DNA of 64,000 bases, from NCBI GenBank assembly GCA_964619785.1, contig CAZUGH010000004.1, positions 1 through 64,000 of the forward strand. Direction: 5' to 3'. A program made the translations under genes and the position numbers. Source of the stretch: CAZUGH01 sp964619785 (GTDB lineage Bacteria; Bacillota; Clostridia; Lachnospirales; Lachnospiraceae). Shown here in pieces: positions 44,200 to 52,244 of the stretch. A model generated the notes under the pieces. The model did not search any database. It saw only the letters and a program-made list of their open reading frames with translations, and was not told where the DNA came from. Position 1 is the stretch's first letter. Every line of letters starts with the position of its first letter.

Positions 44200-44957
44200 A
44201 GTGTACTCATCACATCCTTATAGATTTGATCAATCTGTTCTTTGTTAAGTGTTGTTCCTAGGAAGATTTCCACAGCGTAAAGTGCTTGTGCAACCAACAT
44301 CTCAAGACCAGATACTGAAATCATCCCAAGGCTTCGACCTTGTGCTGTGAATTGCGTTTCAATAGGATTGTAAATTAAGTCTACGACGGCATGGCAAGAG
44401 GGAAAGTGCGTTAGGTCAACAGGCGAAGCATCCGTGTTTGGATACATACCTACAGGACTTGTATTAATCACTACATCAGCGTCACTGTGAGAATCAAAGC
44501 ACTCTTCATAGGTGATAACACCAGGAGCAGTTGTCCTTTTTACAATGATGATATCGCGTGCCTTGTTATTTTTCAAAACGGCGATGACTGCTTGGGCAGC
44601 TCCCCCATTACCCAGTACGATGCATTTTTTGCCAGCGACGTCGATATGATGCCTTTGCAGCATATAGTCAAAGCCTGCATAATCCGTGTTATATCCATAT
44701 AGCTTGCCATCACGATTCACGATGGTATTCACGGCTCCGATTAGTGTGGCACGGGAATCCATCTCAGTCAGATATGGAATCACCTTTTGCTTATATGGAA
44801 TCGTGACATTGATAGCACGAAATGCCTTCTTTTCCATAAAATCTGTAAATTCTTCTTCTGTTAATGGGCATAGCTCATATTGATAATCTGCCAGTTTTTC
44901 GTGAATGATTTTTGAATAGCTGTGACCTAATTTGCCACCAATTAATCCGTAATCCAT
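44196..44957 (-). CDS. aroE: Shikimate dehydrogenase
   Basis: Reduces 3-dehydroshikimate to shikimate with NADPH. The 253-residue protein has the shikimate-binding GGKLGHSYSK at the N-terminus, the catalytic Lys-Asp pair (NVTIPYKQKVIPY and GYNTDYAGF), and the nucleotide-binding glycine loop VLGNGGAAQAV followed by VKRTT. A small lipoprotein gene overlaps its end. Together with the AroD-AroK fusion it covers three consecutive steps of the pathway; the promoter between aroE and spoIIIAA was not clearly seen for this strand. Confidence 0.93.
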   Translation of the reverse strand: MDYGLIGGKLGHSYSKIIHEKLADYQYELCPLTEEEFTDFMEKKAFRAINVTIPYKQKVIPYLTEMDSRATLIGAVNTIVNRDGKLYGYNTDYAGFDYMLQRHHIDVAGKKCIVLGNGGAAQAVIAVLKNNKARDIIIVKRTTAPGVITYEECFDSHSDADVVINTSPVGMYPNTDASPVDLTHFPSCHAVVDLIYNPIETQFTAQGRSLGMISVSGLEMLVAQALYAVEIFLGTTLNKEQIDQIYKDVMSTL

Positions 44958-45021
44958 ATATATTCCGTCCTATCCTATGTTTATTATGTTTAGACTATCA
45001 TAAATGAGTTATCCTTTCAAG

Positions 45022-45049
45022 GAATATTCTGAGACATGCTTCATATATT
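45022..45049 (+). promoter_or_regulatory. Candidate sigma-E promoter of the spoIIIA operon
   Basis: GAATATT (45022-45028), a 13-base spacer and CATATATT (45042-45049) resemble the sigma-E consensus (ATATT, then CATACA-T). The predicted start is about 12 bases before the ATG of spoIIIAA. Sigma-E control of spoIIIA is established in Bacillus subtilis. Confidence 0.5.
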
Positions 45050-45068
45050 GAATTATGGAGGTGGTTCA

Positions 45069-46028
45069 ATGGACGGGCGCAAGCAGGAGATATGGAGCAT
45101 ACTTCCCGTGTCAATGCGAGAATGTTTTCATCGTTCAGGATTAAAGATTGACAGATTGCAAGAGATTCGGATACGAGTCGGGAAGCCGGTAGTTGTGGTA
45201 GAACATGATGAAGAGTTTTTCTTAGGAACAGATGGGAGGCTAATGCAGAGTAATGAAGGCACTTGTTTTATCGCAAGCAGGGAACATGTGAAGGAATGCA
45301 TGGAGTATATCAGTCGTTATTCTCTGTATGCATTTGAGGAAGAGATGAAACAGGGCTTTATCACCATACAAGGAGGACACCGGATTGGGATAGCGGGTAA
45401 GGTGATTGTTCGTGAAAGTCGTATACATAATATGAGACACGTGTCATTTGTTAATATTCGAATATCGCATGAGATTCCTGGTTGTGCTGATTTGATTATG
45501 CCATATATCATTTGTGGTAGGCAGGTTCTCTCAACCTTGATTATATCTCCTCCACGGTGTGGCAAGACGACCTTATTACGTGATGTGATTCGTCAGATAT
45601 CCAATGGTTGTGGAATGATTTCTGGAAGAAATGTTGGAGTAGTCGATGAACGTTCGGAATTAGGAGCTTGCTATCTAGGCATACCGCAAAATGATTTGGG
45701 GATTCGGACGGACGTTCTCGATTGCTGTCCCAAAGCGGAGGGCATGATGATGTTGATTCGTTCTATGGCACCATCGGTGATTGCAGTCGATGAGATTGGC
45801 TCAAAAGAGGAGCTAGAGGCAATGGATTATGCGATGAATTGTGGGTGTGTACTGATTGCTACGGCACATGGACAAGACATGGACGACATTCGTCAAAAGC
45901 CGGTGCTCGGACAACTTGTACGGGAGCATTTCTTTCGGCGTTATATCATTTTGGGGAGAGGAGGAAAAGCAGGCTGCCTAAGTCAAGTATTTGATGAACG
46001 GGGAAGCTTGTTATATGATCAAGGATGA
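45069..46028 (+). CDS. spoIIIAA: Stage III sporulation protein AA (ATPase)
   Basis: The secretion-type ATPase of the SpoIIIA-SpoIIQ channel, which links mother cell and forespore during engulfment. Walker A SPPRCGKTTLLRD is followed by VVDERSELG and the Walker B-like VIAVDEIGSKEE; the length (319 aa) is normal. The ATG at 45069 has GGAGGTGG before it; an upstream ATG would overlap the sigma-E promoter. It begins an operon of eight genes. Confidence 0.95.
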   Translation: MDGRKQEIWSILPVSMRECFHRSGLKIDRLQEIRIRVGKPVVVVEHDEEFFLGTDGRLMQSNEGTCFIASREHVKECMEYISRYSLYAFEEEMKQGFITIQGGHRIGIAGKVIVRESRIHNMRHVSFVNIRISHEIPGCADLIMPYIICGRQVLSTLIISPPRCGKTTLLRDVIRQISNGCGMISGRNVGVVDERSELGACYLGIPQNDLGIRTDVLDCCPKAEGMMMLIRSMAPSVIAVDEIGSKEELEAMDYAMNCGCVLIATAHGQDMDDIRQKPVLGQLVREHFFRRYIILGRGGKAGCLSQVFDERGSLLYDQG

Positions 46029-46540
46029 GATGGATTGGAATCATATGTATATTGGTGGGAAGTACAGGAATGGGATTGTATCAAAGTTATCTGGTGCGTC
46101 TTCGTTATGATAATCTGAAGGCAGTGAAGAAGAATTTGATTTGTCTGCGAGGCGAGATTGAGTATGGAAGAACACCGTTGCCAGAAGCTTTTGCCGAGTT
46201 GGGACAGAGGGGAAGAGATATGACGGCAAGTTTCTTTCGGGAGTTGTCGGAGAAAATGATTATATCTGATGGAGCCTCATTAGGACAGATGTGGGAAGAA
46301 ACGATGAAGAAGGTCTTTCCAAACAAAAGTTTAACTGAGGGAGACCGTAGAGATTGGTTAGAACTAGGACAGACCATTGGCTATCTTGACAGCGAGATGC
46401 AGATAAATACGTTGAATCTCTATATGGAGAGAATTCAGCATTCTCTGGATGTTCAGCGAGAAGAGAAGAAAGTTAAAGTTAGATTATATAATATTCTTGG
46501 AGTGATGACAGGAGCCTTTATTACGATTATGATTTTATAG
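46025..46540 (+). CDS. spoIIIAB: Stage III sporulation protein AB
   Basis: A 171-residue membrane protein with an N-terminal helix, a long helical middle that begins LVRLRYDNLKAVKKNLICLRGEIEYGRTPLPEAF, and a C-terminal hydrophobic helix (LGVMTGAFITIMIL). It is related to type II secretion GspF proteins and forms part of the SpoIIIA complex. Overlaps spoIIIAA by 4 bases. Confidence 0.93.
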   Translation: MRWIGIICILVGSTGMGLYQSYLVRLRYDNLKAVKKNLICLRGEIEYGRTPLPEAFAELGQRGRDMTASFFRELSEKMIISDGASLGQMWEETMKKVFPNKSLTEGDRRDWLELGQTIGYLDSEMQINTLNLYMERIQHSLDVQREEKKVKVRLYNILGVMTGAFITIMIL

Positions 46541-46555
46541 CAACCGGAGGAACCT

Positions 46556-46750
46556 ATGGAGATAGATTTGATATTTAAGATAGCCCTAGTGGGAATTCTG
46601 GTGGCAATGCTCAATCAGATATTGAAGCAATCAGGGCGAGAAGAACAGGCATTTATGGTCAATATTGCGGGATTGCTTGTTGTGTTGTTTTGGATAGTCC
46701 CTTATATTGCGGAATTATTCGATACAATTAAGAAGTTATTTCGACTATAG
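46556..46750 (+). CDS. spoIIIAC: Stage III sporulation protein AC
   Basis: A 64-residue membrane protein with two helices (LIFKIALVGILVAMLNQIL and NIAGLLVVLFWIVPYIAELF), the standard size and form of SpoIIIAC. It lies 15 bases from spoIIIAB and 14 from spoIIIAD, with CCGGAGGA before its ATG. Confidence 0.95.
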   Translation: MEIDLIFKIALVGILVAMLNQILKQSGREEQAFMVNIAGLLVVLFWIVPYIAELFDTIKKLFRL

Positions 46751-46764
46751 CAGGGGGAAGAAAA

Positions 46765-47145
46765 GTGGTCAAGATTGCAGCAATTGGATTGGTAACGATG
46801 TTTCTCGGCATTGTGTTGGGCAAAATGAAACCCGAATACGGACTTTGTGTCATACTAGGGGGAAGTACGTTAATCTTTATCCTTGGGATGCAAAAGGTTC
46901 AGGAAATTCTAGAGACGCTCGAGGCAATTCGTAGATATGCGGGGATTCAACCGGAGTACATCAAGATTCTTCTGAAAATTCTTGGAATTGCTTATATAGC
47001 TGAGTTTACCTCATCACTCTGTAAGGATGCCGGACAAACTGCGATTGCAGGGCAGATTGACTTTGCAAGCAAAGTATCAATGCTGGTTCTTAGTATGCCG
47101 GTTCTTGTTTCACTACTTAAGATGGTAGGAGGCTTGAATGAGTAA
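46765..47145 (+). CDS. spoIIIAD: Stage III sporulation protein AD
   Basis: A 126-residue membrane protein of about four helices, with the typical KMKPEYGLCVILGGSTLIFIL and LLKILGIAYIAEFTSSLCKDAGQTAIAGQIDFASKV segments. It starts with GTG after GGGGGAAG and overlaps spoIIIAE by 8 bases. Confidence 0.94.
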   Translation: MVKIAAIGLVTMFLGIVLGKMKPEYGLCVILGGSTLIFILGMQKVQEILETLEAIRRYAGIQPEYIKILLKILGIAYIAEFTSSLCKDAGQTAIAGQIDFASKVSMLVLSMPVLVSLLKMVGGLNE

Positions 47146-48244
47146 ATGGATGGGATTGATATGTATACTTGTTTTGATTTTATTACCCATGAAGAATGTG
47201 TCGGCAGCTCAAATAGATTTAGGACAAGTCCAGGACGAACTTGATCAGTCAGTGGGGGCAGGCGGCTTTTCTATCGAGGATTTTGTTGCCGAGGCATCAC
47301 AAGGTAAGTCTGTACTGGAATCGGACAATCTTCTCGGTCAGGTCAAAGAGGCATTTGTTTATCAATGGGATAAGCAGAAGGGACAGATGCTTCAATTGTT
47401 ATTGCTTGGTCTGCTGTCTGGAATTTTCACCAATTTTTCGGCCACACTGGGGAGAAAAGAGATGGGGGAGATGGGTTTTTTTATTGTATATCTGGTTTTG
47501 TTCGGCGTAGTTAGTGCGAGTTTCTATCAAGCATTTGCTGTGGCAAAAGAGGCACTAACCGAACTGTTGGATTTTATGAAGGTGCTGGTTCCTGCATTTT
47601 CCTTATCATTGGCAACGGTGACAGGGAGTGTGACATCTAGTGCATTCTATCAGATGAATCTGATGGGAATGGCAGTAGCAGATGCGATATTGATGAAGAT
47701 GGTGCTGCCAGGGACACAGATATATTTTTTGCTGAATATGGCAAATTATTTTATGAAGGATGCACGTTTTACGAAAATGGCAGAGTTGGTGTATATGTTC
47801 TTGCAGTGGATATTGAAGACGTCATTTGGAATTATCGTGGGACTTCAGGGGATTCAGATGCTGCTGTATCCGGTTATTGACCAGGTGAAACGCAATGCGA
47901 TGTGGAAGACGGCCTCGGCGATTCCGGGAATGGGCGGACTTTTTGGTACAGTGACGGAGACGATACTAGGAACAGGCGTGATTATTAAGAGTGCGGTAGG
48001 GATAGGTGGGCTGATTGGTATTTGCCTCATTTGCATGATTCCGATGATGAAGCTTCTTGCATTTACATTGGTGTATCGCATAACTAGCGCTCTTTTGCAG
48101 CCGATTTCTGACAGTCGTGTGGTCTCGTCACTAGAGATTGCGTCCGATAGTGGGAAAATGCTGTTATCAGCAGTGGTATCAAGTACATTGCTTTTCCTAT
48201 TGTCGATTGCAATTGTGCTGCAGGCAACCAACCGCATTGTGTGA
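47138..48244 (+). CDS. spoIIIAE: Stage III sporulation protein AE
   Basis: A 368-residue protein: an N-terminal signal-like helix ending VSAAQ, an extracytoplasmic region, then seven or so membrane helices that carry the family motif PAFSLSLATVTGSVTSSAFYQ. It is the main membrane component of the SpoIIIA channel. The last codon region overlaps the alternative start of spoIIIAF. Confidence 0.95.
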   Translation: MSKWMGLICILVLILLPMKNVSAAQIDLGQVQDELDQSVGAGGFSIEDFVAEASQGKSVLESDNLLGQVKEAFVYQWDKQKGQMLQLLLLGLLSGIFTNFSATLGRKEMGEMGFFIVYLVLFGVVSASFYQAFAVAKEALTELLDFMKVLVPAFSLSLATVTGSVTSSAFYQMNLMGMAVADAILMKMVLPGTQIYFLLNMANYFMKDARFTKMAELVYMFLQWILKTSFGIIVGLQGIQMLLYPVIDQVKRNAMWKTASAIPGMGGLFGTVTETILGTGVIIKSAVGIGGLIGICLICMIPMMKLLAFTLVYRITSALLQPISDSRVVSSLEIASDSGKMLLSAVVSSTLLFLLSIAIVLQATNRIV

Positions 48245-48267
48245 TACAGGAGTATGGAGGGAAGATT

Positions 48268-48765
48268 ATGGAGATGATTCGGGACATGATTGTCCGTGTC
48301 ATGATATTTTTATTATTGGCAAATGTGATAGGAAATCTGTTAGAACGGAGCAAATATAGCCAGCATTTTTCCTATATTACAGGTCTTATTGTGATTGTTA
48401 TGGTGCTCTCACCGGTGATTCGGCTTGTGCGCGGGCAGGATATATTTTCCTTTGAATTCAACAGGGAATTATATAGTCAGGATAGGCAGGAAGTGATGCG
48501 CGAGATTGAAGCGACATCGCGCGAGTCACAGAAACTAGTGTGGAAGCAGTTCGAGGAGAAGGTGGCTGCTCAGGTAGAGGAGTCATGCGAAAAGGAAAAT
48601 GTGACTTGCCAGGCACGCGTCATCATGAGTGAGGAGGGTGAACTAGACCGCATTGTGTTAATGGTTGCAAATGAACAAGTGATTCCTAGTGGATTGGTGA
48701 GTCAGCTGGTAGAAATATATCAGATTGACCAACAGGATATATGGATTGAAGGAGAAGGAAAATGA
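48268..48765 (+). CDS. spoIIIAF: Stage III sporulation protein AF
   Basis: A 165-residue protein with two N-terminal membrane helices (MIVRVMIFLLLANVIGNLL and YITGLIVIVMVLSPVIRL) and a soluble ring-building domain (VTCQARVIMSEEGELDRIVLMV) outside. The ATG at 48268 has GGAGGGAAG before it; a GTG nine codons upstream overlaps spoIIIAE and is less likely. Overlaps spoIIIAG by 4 bases. Confidence 0.92.
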   Translation: MEMIRDMIVRVMIFLLLANVIGNLLERSKYSQHFSYITGLIVIVMVLSPVIRLVRGQDIFSFEFNRELYSQDRQEVMREIEATSRESQKLVWKQFEEKVAAQVEESCEKENVTCQARVIMSEEGELDRIVLMVANEQVIPSGLVSQLVEIYQIDQQDIWIEGEGK

Positions 48766-49286
48766 AACTCAATTTTGACAAAATCAAAGAGATCGGATTG
48801 ACAAAATGTATTGTGGTTTTTGTTGCAGGGATTTTGTTACTCGTGGTATCGTGCGGAGATTTATCTGGGGACAGAGACCAAGAGACGCCGCAAGTGAGCC
48901 AGGATGTGAATGGACAGACGGAGAGTGACTATCGAGTGCAAATGGAGCGGCAGGTAGTGAGTCTTTTGCGTAAGGTGGAAGGAGTGGGGGAGGTCGAGGT
49001 GATGATTACACTGGCTGCTTCGAAAGAAAAAGTGACACTGAAGGATAATGAAAGTTCAGGAGAGAATAATCAGGAAGAAACCGTGCTAATTGAGGATTCT
49101 AAGGACAATTCTAGTCCATATGTATTACAGGAGAAGGAACCTGTGCCAGAAGGAATCTTGGTTGTCTGTCAGGGCGGCGGAAATCCGGCAGTTAATCGGG
49201 AAATAATTAGTGCAATTCAGGTATTATTTCATGTAGAGGCTCATAAAATTAAAGTAATGAAGATGGACTCATCAAAGGGGGACTAA
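48762..49286 (+). CDS. spoIIIAG: Stage III sporulation protein AG
   Basis: A 174-residue single-pass protein: one membrane helix (KCIVVFVAGILLLVVSCG), a linker, then the ring-building motif domain (LLRKVEGVGEVEVMITLAAS), and the closing IISAIQVLFHVEAHKIKVMKM. It forms the large ring of the channel in the intermembrane space. Its stop lies 1 base before the GTG of spoIIIAH as the sequence stands. Confidence 0.94.
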   Translation: MKLNFDKIKEIGLTKCIVVFVAGILLLVVSCGDLSGDRDQETPQVSQDVNGQTESDYRVQMERQVVSLLRKVEGVGEVEVMITLAASKEKVTLKDNESSGENNQEETVLIEDSKDNSSPYVLQEKEPVPEGILVVCQGGGNPAVNREIISAIQVLFHVEAHKIKVMKMDSSKGD

Positions 49287-49287
49287 G

Positions 49288-49916
49288 GTGAAGCAAGATC
49301 GTGTGGCAGAGAGTACGTCGACTGGTGCGGTTGCAGCGACAGATACGAGTGAAACATCCAAGGAAAATGCAGGAGAGGCTGTTATTGTTGGCAGTACAGT
49401 GGGCGGTAGTTATTTTGAATCTGCCAAGTTATCTCGTGAGCAGACGAGAGCAAAGAACAAGGAGACGTTACTTGAACTTGTCANNNNNNNNNNNNNNNNN
49501 NNNNNNNNNNNNNNNNNNNNNNNNNNNNNNNNNNNNNNNNNNNNNNNNNNNNNNNNNNNNNNNNNNNNNNNNNNNNNNNNNNNTTATCTCGTGAGCAGAC
49601 GAGAGCAAAGAACAAGGAGACGTTACTTGAACTTGTCAACAATTCACAGGCAACAGAGAAACAAAAAGAAAAAGCGATGAATGAAATTGTTGGGATGACA
49701 GCGATTGCTGAGAAGGAAACTGCGACGGAGAATTTGTTGGCTGCGAAAGGATTTTCCGATGTTGTGGTTAGCATGGTTGATGATAGCGTAGATGTGATTG
49801 TAAATGCTAAAAATTTGACCGAACAACAAATTGCACAGATTGAGGATATCGTAAAACGTAAAACAGAAGTAACTGCTGATAAAATTGTAATATCTCCTGT
49901 TGGCAAAAAAGAATAA
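49288..49916 (+). CDS. spoIIIAH: Stage III sporulation protein AH, interrupted by an assembly gap and lacking its membrane helix
   Basis: SpoIIIAH pairs with forespore SpoIIQ to bridge the two membranes. The conserved domain is present: SREQTRAKNKETLLELV, then EIVGMTAIAEKETATENLLAAKGFSDVVVSMVDD and EDIVKRKTEVTADKIVISPV. As given, 100 N plus a 55-base duplication break the frame; removing those 155 bases restores one open frame of 157 residues. The N-terminus begins VKQDRVAEST in what should be the linker: the cytoplasmic start and the single membrane helix usual for the family are missing. GTG has GGGGGA upstream, but a protein without the helix could not sit in the complex, so the 5' part is probably deleted or mis-assembled. 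Confidence 0.85.
49429..49483 (+). repeat. 55-bp duplication, left copy (contig end)
   Basis: Bases 49429-49483 are identical to 49584-49638 and end directly at the N-run. A perfect copy of exactly 55 bases on either side of a 100-N gap is expected when two contig ends overlap by one k-mer and were scaffolded without merging. Confidence 0.92.
49484..49583. other. Assembly gap of 100 N
   Basis: One hundred N, a conventional placeholder length rather than a measured size. The flanking 55-base duplication and the restored spoIIIAH frame show that the true missing length is most likely zero. Confidence 0.95.
49584..49638 (+). repeat. 55-bp duplication, right copy (contig end)
   Basis: Second copy of the duplicated 55 bases, continuing correctly into the rest of spoIIIAH. 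Confidence 0.92.
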
Positions 49917-49928
49917 TTCTGCTATAAT
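49900..49928 (+). promoter_or_regulatory. Promoter of the gls24-nusB group
   Basis: TTGGCA (49900-49905), 17-base spacer, perfect TATAAT (49923-49928). It starts inside the end of spoIIIAH and gives the vegetative genes a promoter independent of sporulation. Confidence 0.78.
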
Positions 49929-49990
49929 AGATTGAAAGTATGCACATATTAAGTATGTGTAATTTGTATAAATCTAGGAGGTACATTCAG

Positions 49991-50365
49991 ATGGATGAAA
50001 AAGATACAATGAAGATGGAAAGTGAAGGCATTGGTGAGGTTCAGATTGCCAATGAAGTATTTGCTACCATCGCAGGTATTTCTGCTGCTGAAGTAGAGGG
50101 TGTTGAGTCTATGGTTGGCGGTTTTACGAATGAACTCGCAGGAAAGTTCGGTGTGAAGAATTATTCGAAGGGTGTGAAGGTTAACATCGAAGGTGGAGAT
50201 GCTACTGTGAACATTGCGATTAATATGAAATATGGATATAATATCCCTAAGACATGTAAGGCAGTACAGGATAAGATTGCACAGTCGATTGATAACATGA
50301 CAGGACTTAAGGTCAAAGAAGTAGATGTTCGTATCGCAGGAGTTACACTAGAGACTGAAAAATAA
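49991..50365 (+). CDS. Asp23/Gls24 family envelope-stress protein
   Basis: A 124-residue cytoplasmic protein with the family core GEVQIANEVFATIAGISAAEVEGV and VDVRIAGVTLE. Members sit at the membrane in Gram-positive bacteria through partners such as AmaP and are linked with envelope stress. The ATG at 49991 has AGGAGG before it. Placement between spoIIIAH and nusB is usual in Lachnospiraceae. Confidence 0.92.
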   Translation: MDEKDTMKMESEGIGEVQIANEVFATIAGISAAEVEGVESMVGGFTNELAGKFGVKNYSKGVKVNIEGGDATVNIAINMKYGYNIPKTCKAVQDKIAQSIDNMTGLKVKEVDVRIAGVTLETEK

Positions 50366-50377
50366 TGGTTTCCCATG

Positions 50378-50403
50378 ACAACCCTTATCTCTATAAGGGT
50401 TGT
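50378..50403 (+). terminator. Hairpin between gls24 and nusB
   Basis: ACAACCCTTAT (50378-50388) and ATAAGGGTTGT (50393-50403) give an 11-bp perfect stem with a 4-base loop. Only a mixed TGTTGTTAT follows, so termination would be partial; it may act as an attenuator or set the ratio of gls24 to nusB. Confidence 0.55.
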
Positions 50404-50433
50404 TGTTATGCGACATGGAGGAAAGAGGAAGTT

Positions 50434-50838
50434 ATGACAAGAAGAGAAAGCAGAGAGCATTTATTCTGCCTATTATTCCAAAAGGATTTTTATAATCAGA
50501 CGGAATACAGTGAGACATTACCAGCCTATTTTGAAGGATTAGACAAGGCAGTTAGTGAAGATGGACAGCAAGAGATTATCGACAAGCTTACGCGACTTAT
50601 CAGTCATCTGGAAGAGATTGATATGTTGATTGAGAAGTATGCTACCGGATGGACGATGGACCGAATTGGTAAGGCAGAGTTAGCCTTGTTAAGAATCGCT
50701 GTATTTGAAGCAAAATACGAAGAGGACATACCGGTTGGGGTAGCGATTAATGAGGCAGTTGAATTGGCCAAGATTTATGGTGAAGATAATGCTCCAGCAT
50801 TTATTAATGGTATCTTAGGGAAGATTGTGAATGAATAA
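50434..50838 (+). CDS. nusB: Transcription antitermination factor NusB
   Basis: A 134-residue helical RNA-binding protein that with NusE (S10) binds boxA of rRNA leaders. TRRESREHLFCLLFQKDF starts it, and the family end VAINEAVELAKIYGEDNAPAFINGILGKI is present. The ATG has AGAGGAAG before it; an upstream in-frame start would cross the hairpin. Overlaps xseA by 8 bases. Confidence 0.94.
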   Translation: MTRRESREHLFCLLFQKDFYNQTEYSETLPAYFEGLDKAVSEDGQQEIIDKLTRLISHLEEIDMLIEKYATGWTMDRIGKAELALLRIAVFEAKYEEDIPVGVAINEAVELAKIYGEDNAPAFINGILGKIVNE

Positions 50839-52054
50839 TCAACAGCATGTATATTCGGTATCTATGGTGAACCAGTATATTAAGAATATGTTTGTAAGAG
50901 ATTATGCGCTGAATCAGATTTATGTGAAAGGTGAGATATCCAATTGCAAGTATCATGGATCGGGACATATCTATTTTACAATTAAAGATAAAGCCTCCCA
51001 GATGAATTGTGTCATGTTTTCCGGTGACCGTGGTGGGCTTTCTTTTCGTATGGAGGATGGTCAGGAGATTGTCGTTGGTGGACGGGTTAGTGTCTATGAG
51101 CGAGATGGAAAATATCAACTCTATGCGAAGGAGATTTTGCTAGCGGGAGATGGACTTCTCTATGAGAAGTATGAGAAATTAAAGAAGCAGCTTGAGAGTG
51201 AAGGTTTATTTGACTCATCGGTTAAGAGAGAGATTCCTCGATATGCGAAACGGGTTGGTATCGTGACAGCGGATACGGGGGCAGCGATTCAGGATATTTG
51301 CAATATCTCTCATCGAAGAAATCCCTATGTTCAGTTGATTCTTTATCCAGCCAAGGTTCAGGGCGAAGGAGCTGTGAAGACAGTGATTCGAGGAATTCAT
51401 GAACTAGAAAAGCAGGATGTTGATGTGATTATCATTGGTCGTGGTGGTGGATCGATTGAGGATTTATGGGCTTTTAATGAGGAGAGTTTAGCTCGTGTAA
51501 TATATGAATGTGAGATACCAATCATCTCAGCAGTAGGGCATGAGACGGATACGACAATCAGTGATTATGTTGCTGATATGAGGGCACCTACGCCATCCGC
51601 TGCTGCCGAATTAGCAGTTTATGATGTGAATCAGGTGATTGCTCAGTTTGAACAGTGTACAGAACGTTTGCAAATGGCGATGATGGGTCGCGTATCCACA
51701 GAACGGATGCGATTGACGCAGTTTCGCAATCAATTGAACTATCTGAGTCCGAGCAATCAGATTTTGCAAAAGAGACAGTTTTTGCTGGATGCTGAGAGTC
51801 GCATTTTCCTGCATATGTCACATCGGTTAGAGCGCTCGAAACAACAGATGGCACTTTTAGCAGAGAAGCTCAATGCGCTGTCACCACTTACAAGGTTAAA
51901 GAGTGGATATGCTTATGTTGAGGATGCACAGGGCCAGATGATTGATGATGTGGGTAATTTGAACACAGGAGATACCATTGGCGTGACATTTTCCTCGGGC
52001 AAGGTGAAAGCGCAGGTATTATCTGTTGAGAGAAAGGTGGAAGAACATGGCTGA
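50831..52054 (+). CDS. xseA: Exodeoxyribonuclease VII large subunit
   Basis: A 407-residue nuclease subunit with an N-terminal OB-fold (YVKGEISNCKYHGSGHIYFTIKDKASQMNCVMF), the catalytic domain with GRGGGSIEDLWAFNEE and SAVGHETDTTISDYVADMRAPTPSAAAE, and a helical C-terminal arm. With XseB it degrades single-stranded DNA from both ends. Overlaps nusB and xseB. Confidence 0.95.
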   Translation: MNNQQHVYSVSMVNQYIKNMFVRDYALNQIYVKGEISNCKYHGSGHIYFTIKDKASQMNCVMFSGDRGGLSFRMEDGQEIVVGGRVSVYERDGKYQLYAKEILLAGDGLLYEKYEKLKKQLESEGLFDSSVKREIPRYAKRVGIVTADTGAAIQDICNISHRRNPYVQLILYPAKVQGEGAVKTVIRGIHELEKQDVDVIIIGRGGGSIEDLWAFNEESLARVIYECEIPIISAVGHETDTTISDYVADMRAPTPSAAAELAVYDVNQVIAQFEQCTERLQMAMMGRVSTERMRLTQFRNQLNYLSPSNQILQKRQFLLDAESRIFLHMSHRLERSKQQMALLAEKLNALSPLTRLKSGYAYVEDAQGQMIDDVGNLNTGDTIGVTFSSGKVKAQVLSVERKVEEHG

Positions 52055-52241
52055 GAAGAAAAAGCAGACATTAGAAGAAATTATGGAGGAACTTACTACG
52101 CTCGTTGATAAGCTAGAGAATGACAATATGAGCTTAGAAGAGTCCTATCAATGCTTTTCGAAGGGTGTGAACCTTGTGATGGAAGGCAATAAAAGTATCG
52201 ATAAAATTGAAAAACAGATGGAAGTATTGAGCGGGGAATAG
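52047..52241 (+). CDS. xseB: Exodeoxyribonuclease VII small subunit
   Basis: A 64-residue helical protein with the family motif LEEIMEELTTLVDKLENDNMSLEES. Several copies bind each XseA arm. The ATG at 52047 has AAGGTGG before it and overlaps the end of xseA by 8 bases, the usual coupling. Confidence 0.93.
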   Translation: MAEKKKQTLEEIMEELTTLVDKLENDNMSLEESYQCFSKGVNLVMEGNKSIDKIEKQMEVLSGE

Positions 52242-52244
52242 TGG

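Noticed and set aside
49288..49680. Reading spoIIIAH through the N-run as a frameshifted protein
   Set aside because: The frame after the gap only works when the 55-bp duplicate is removed; the other frame is an artefact.
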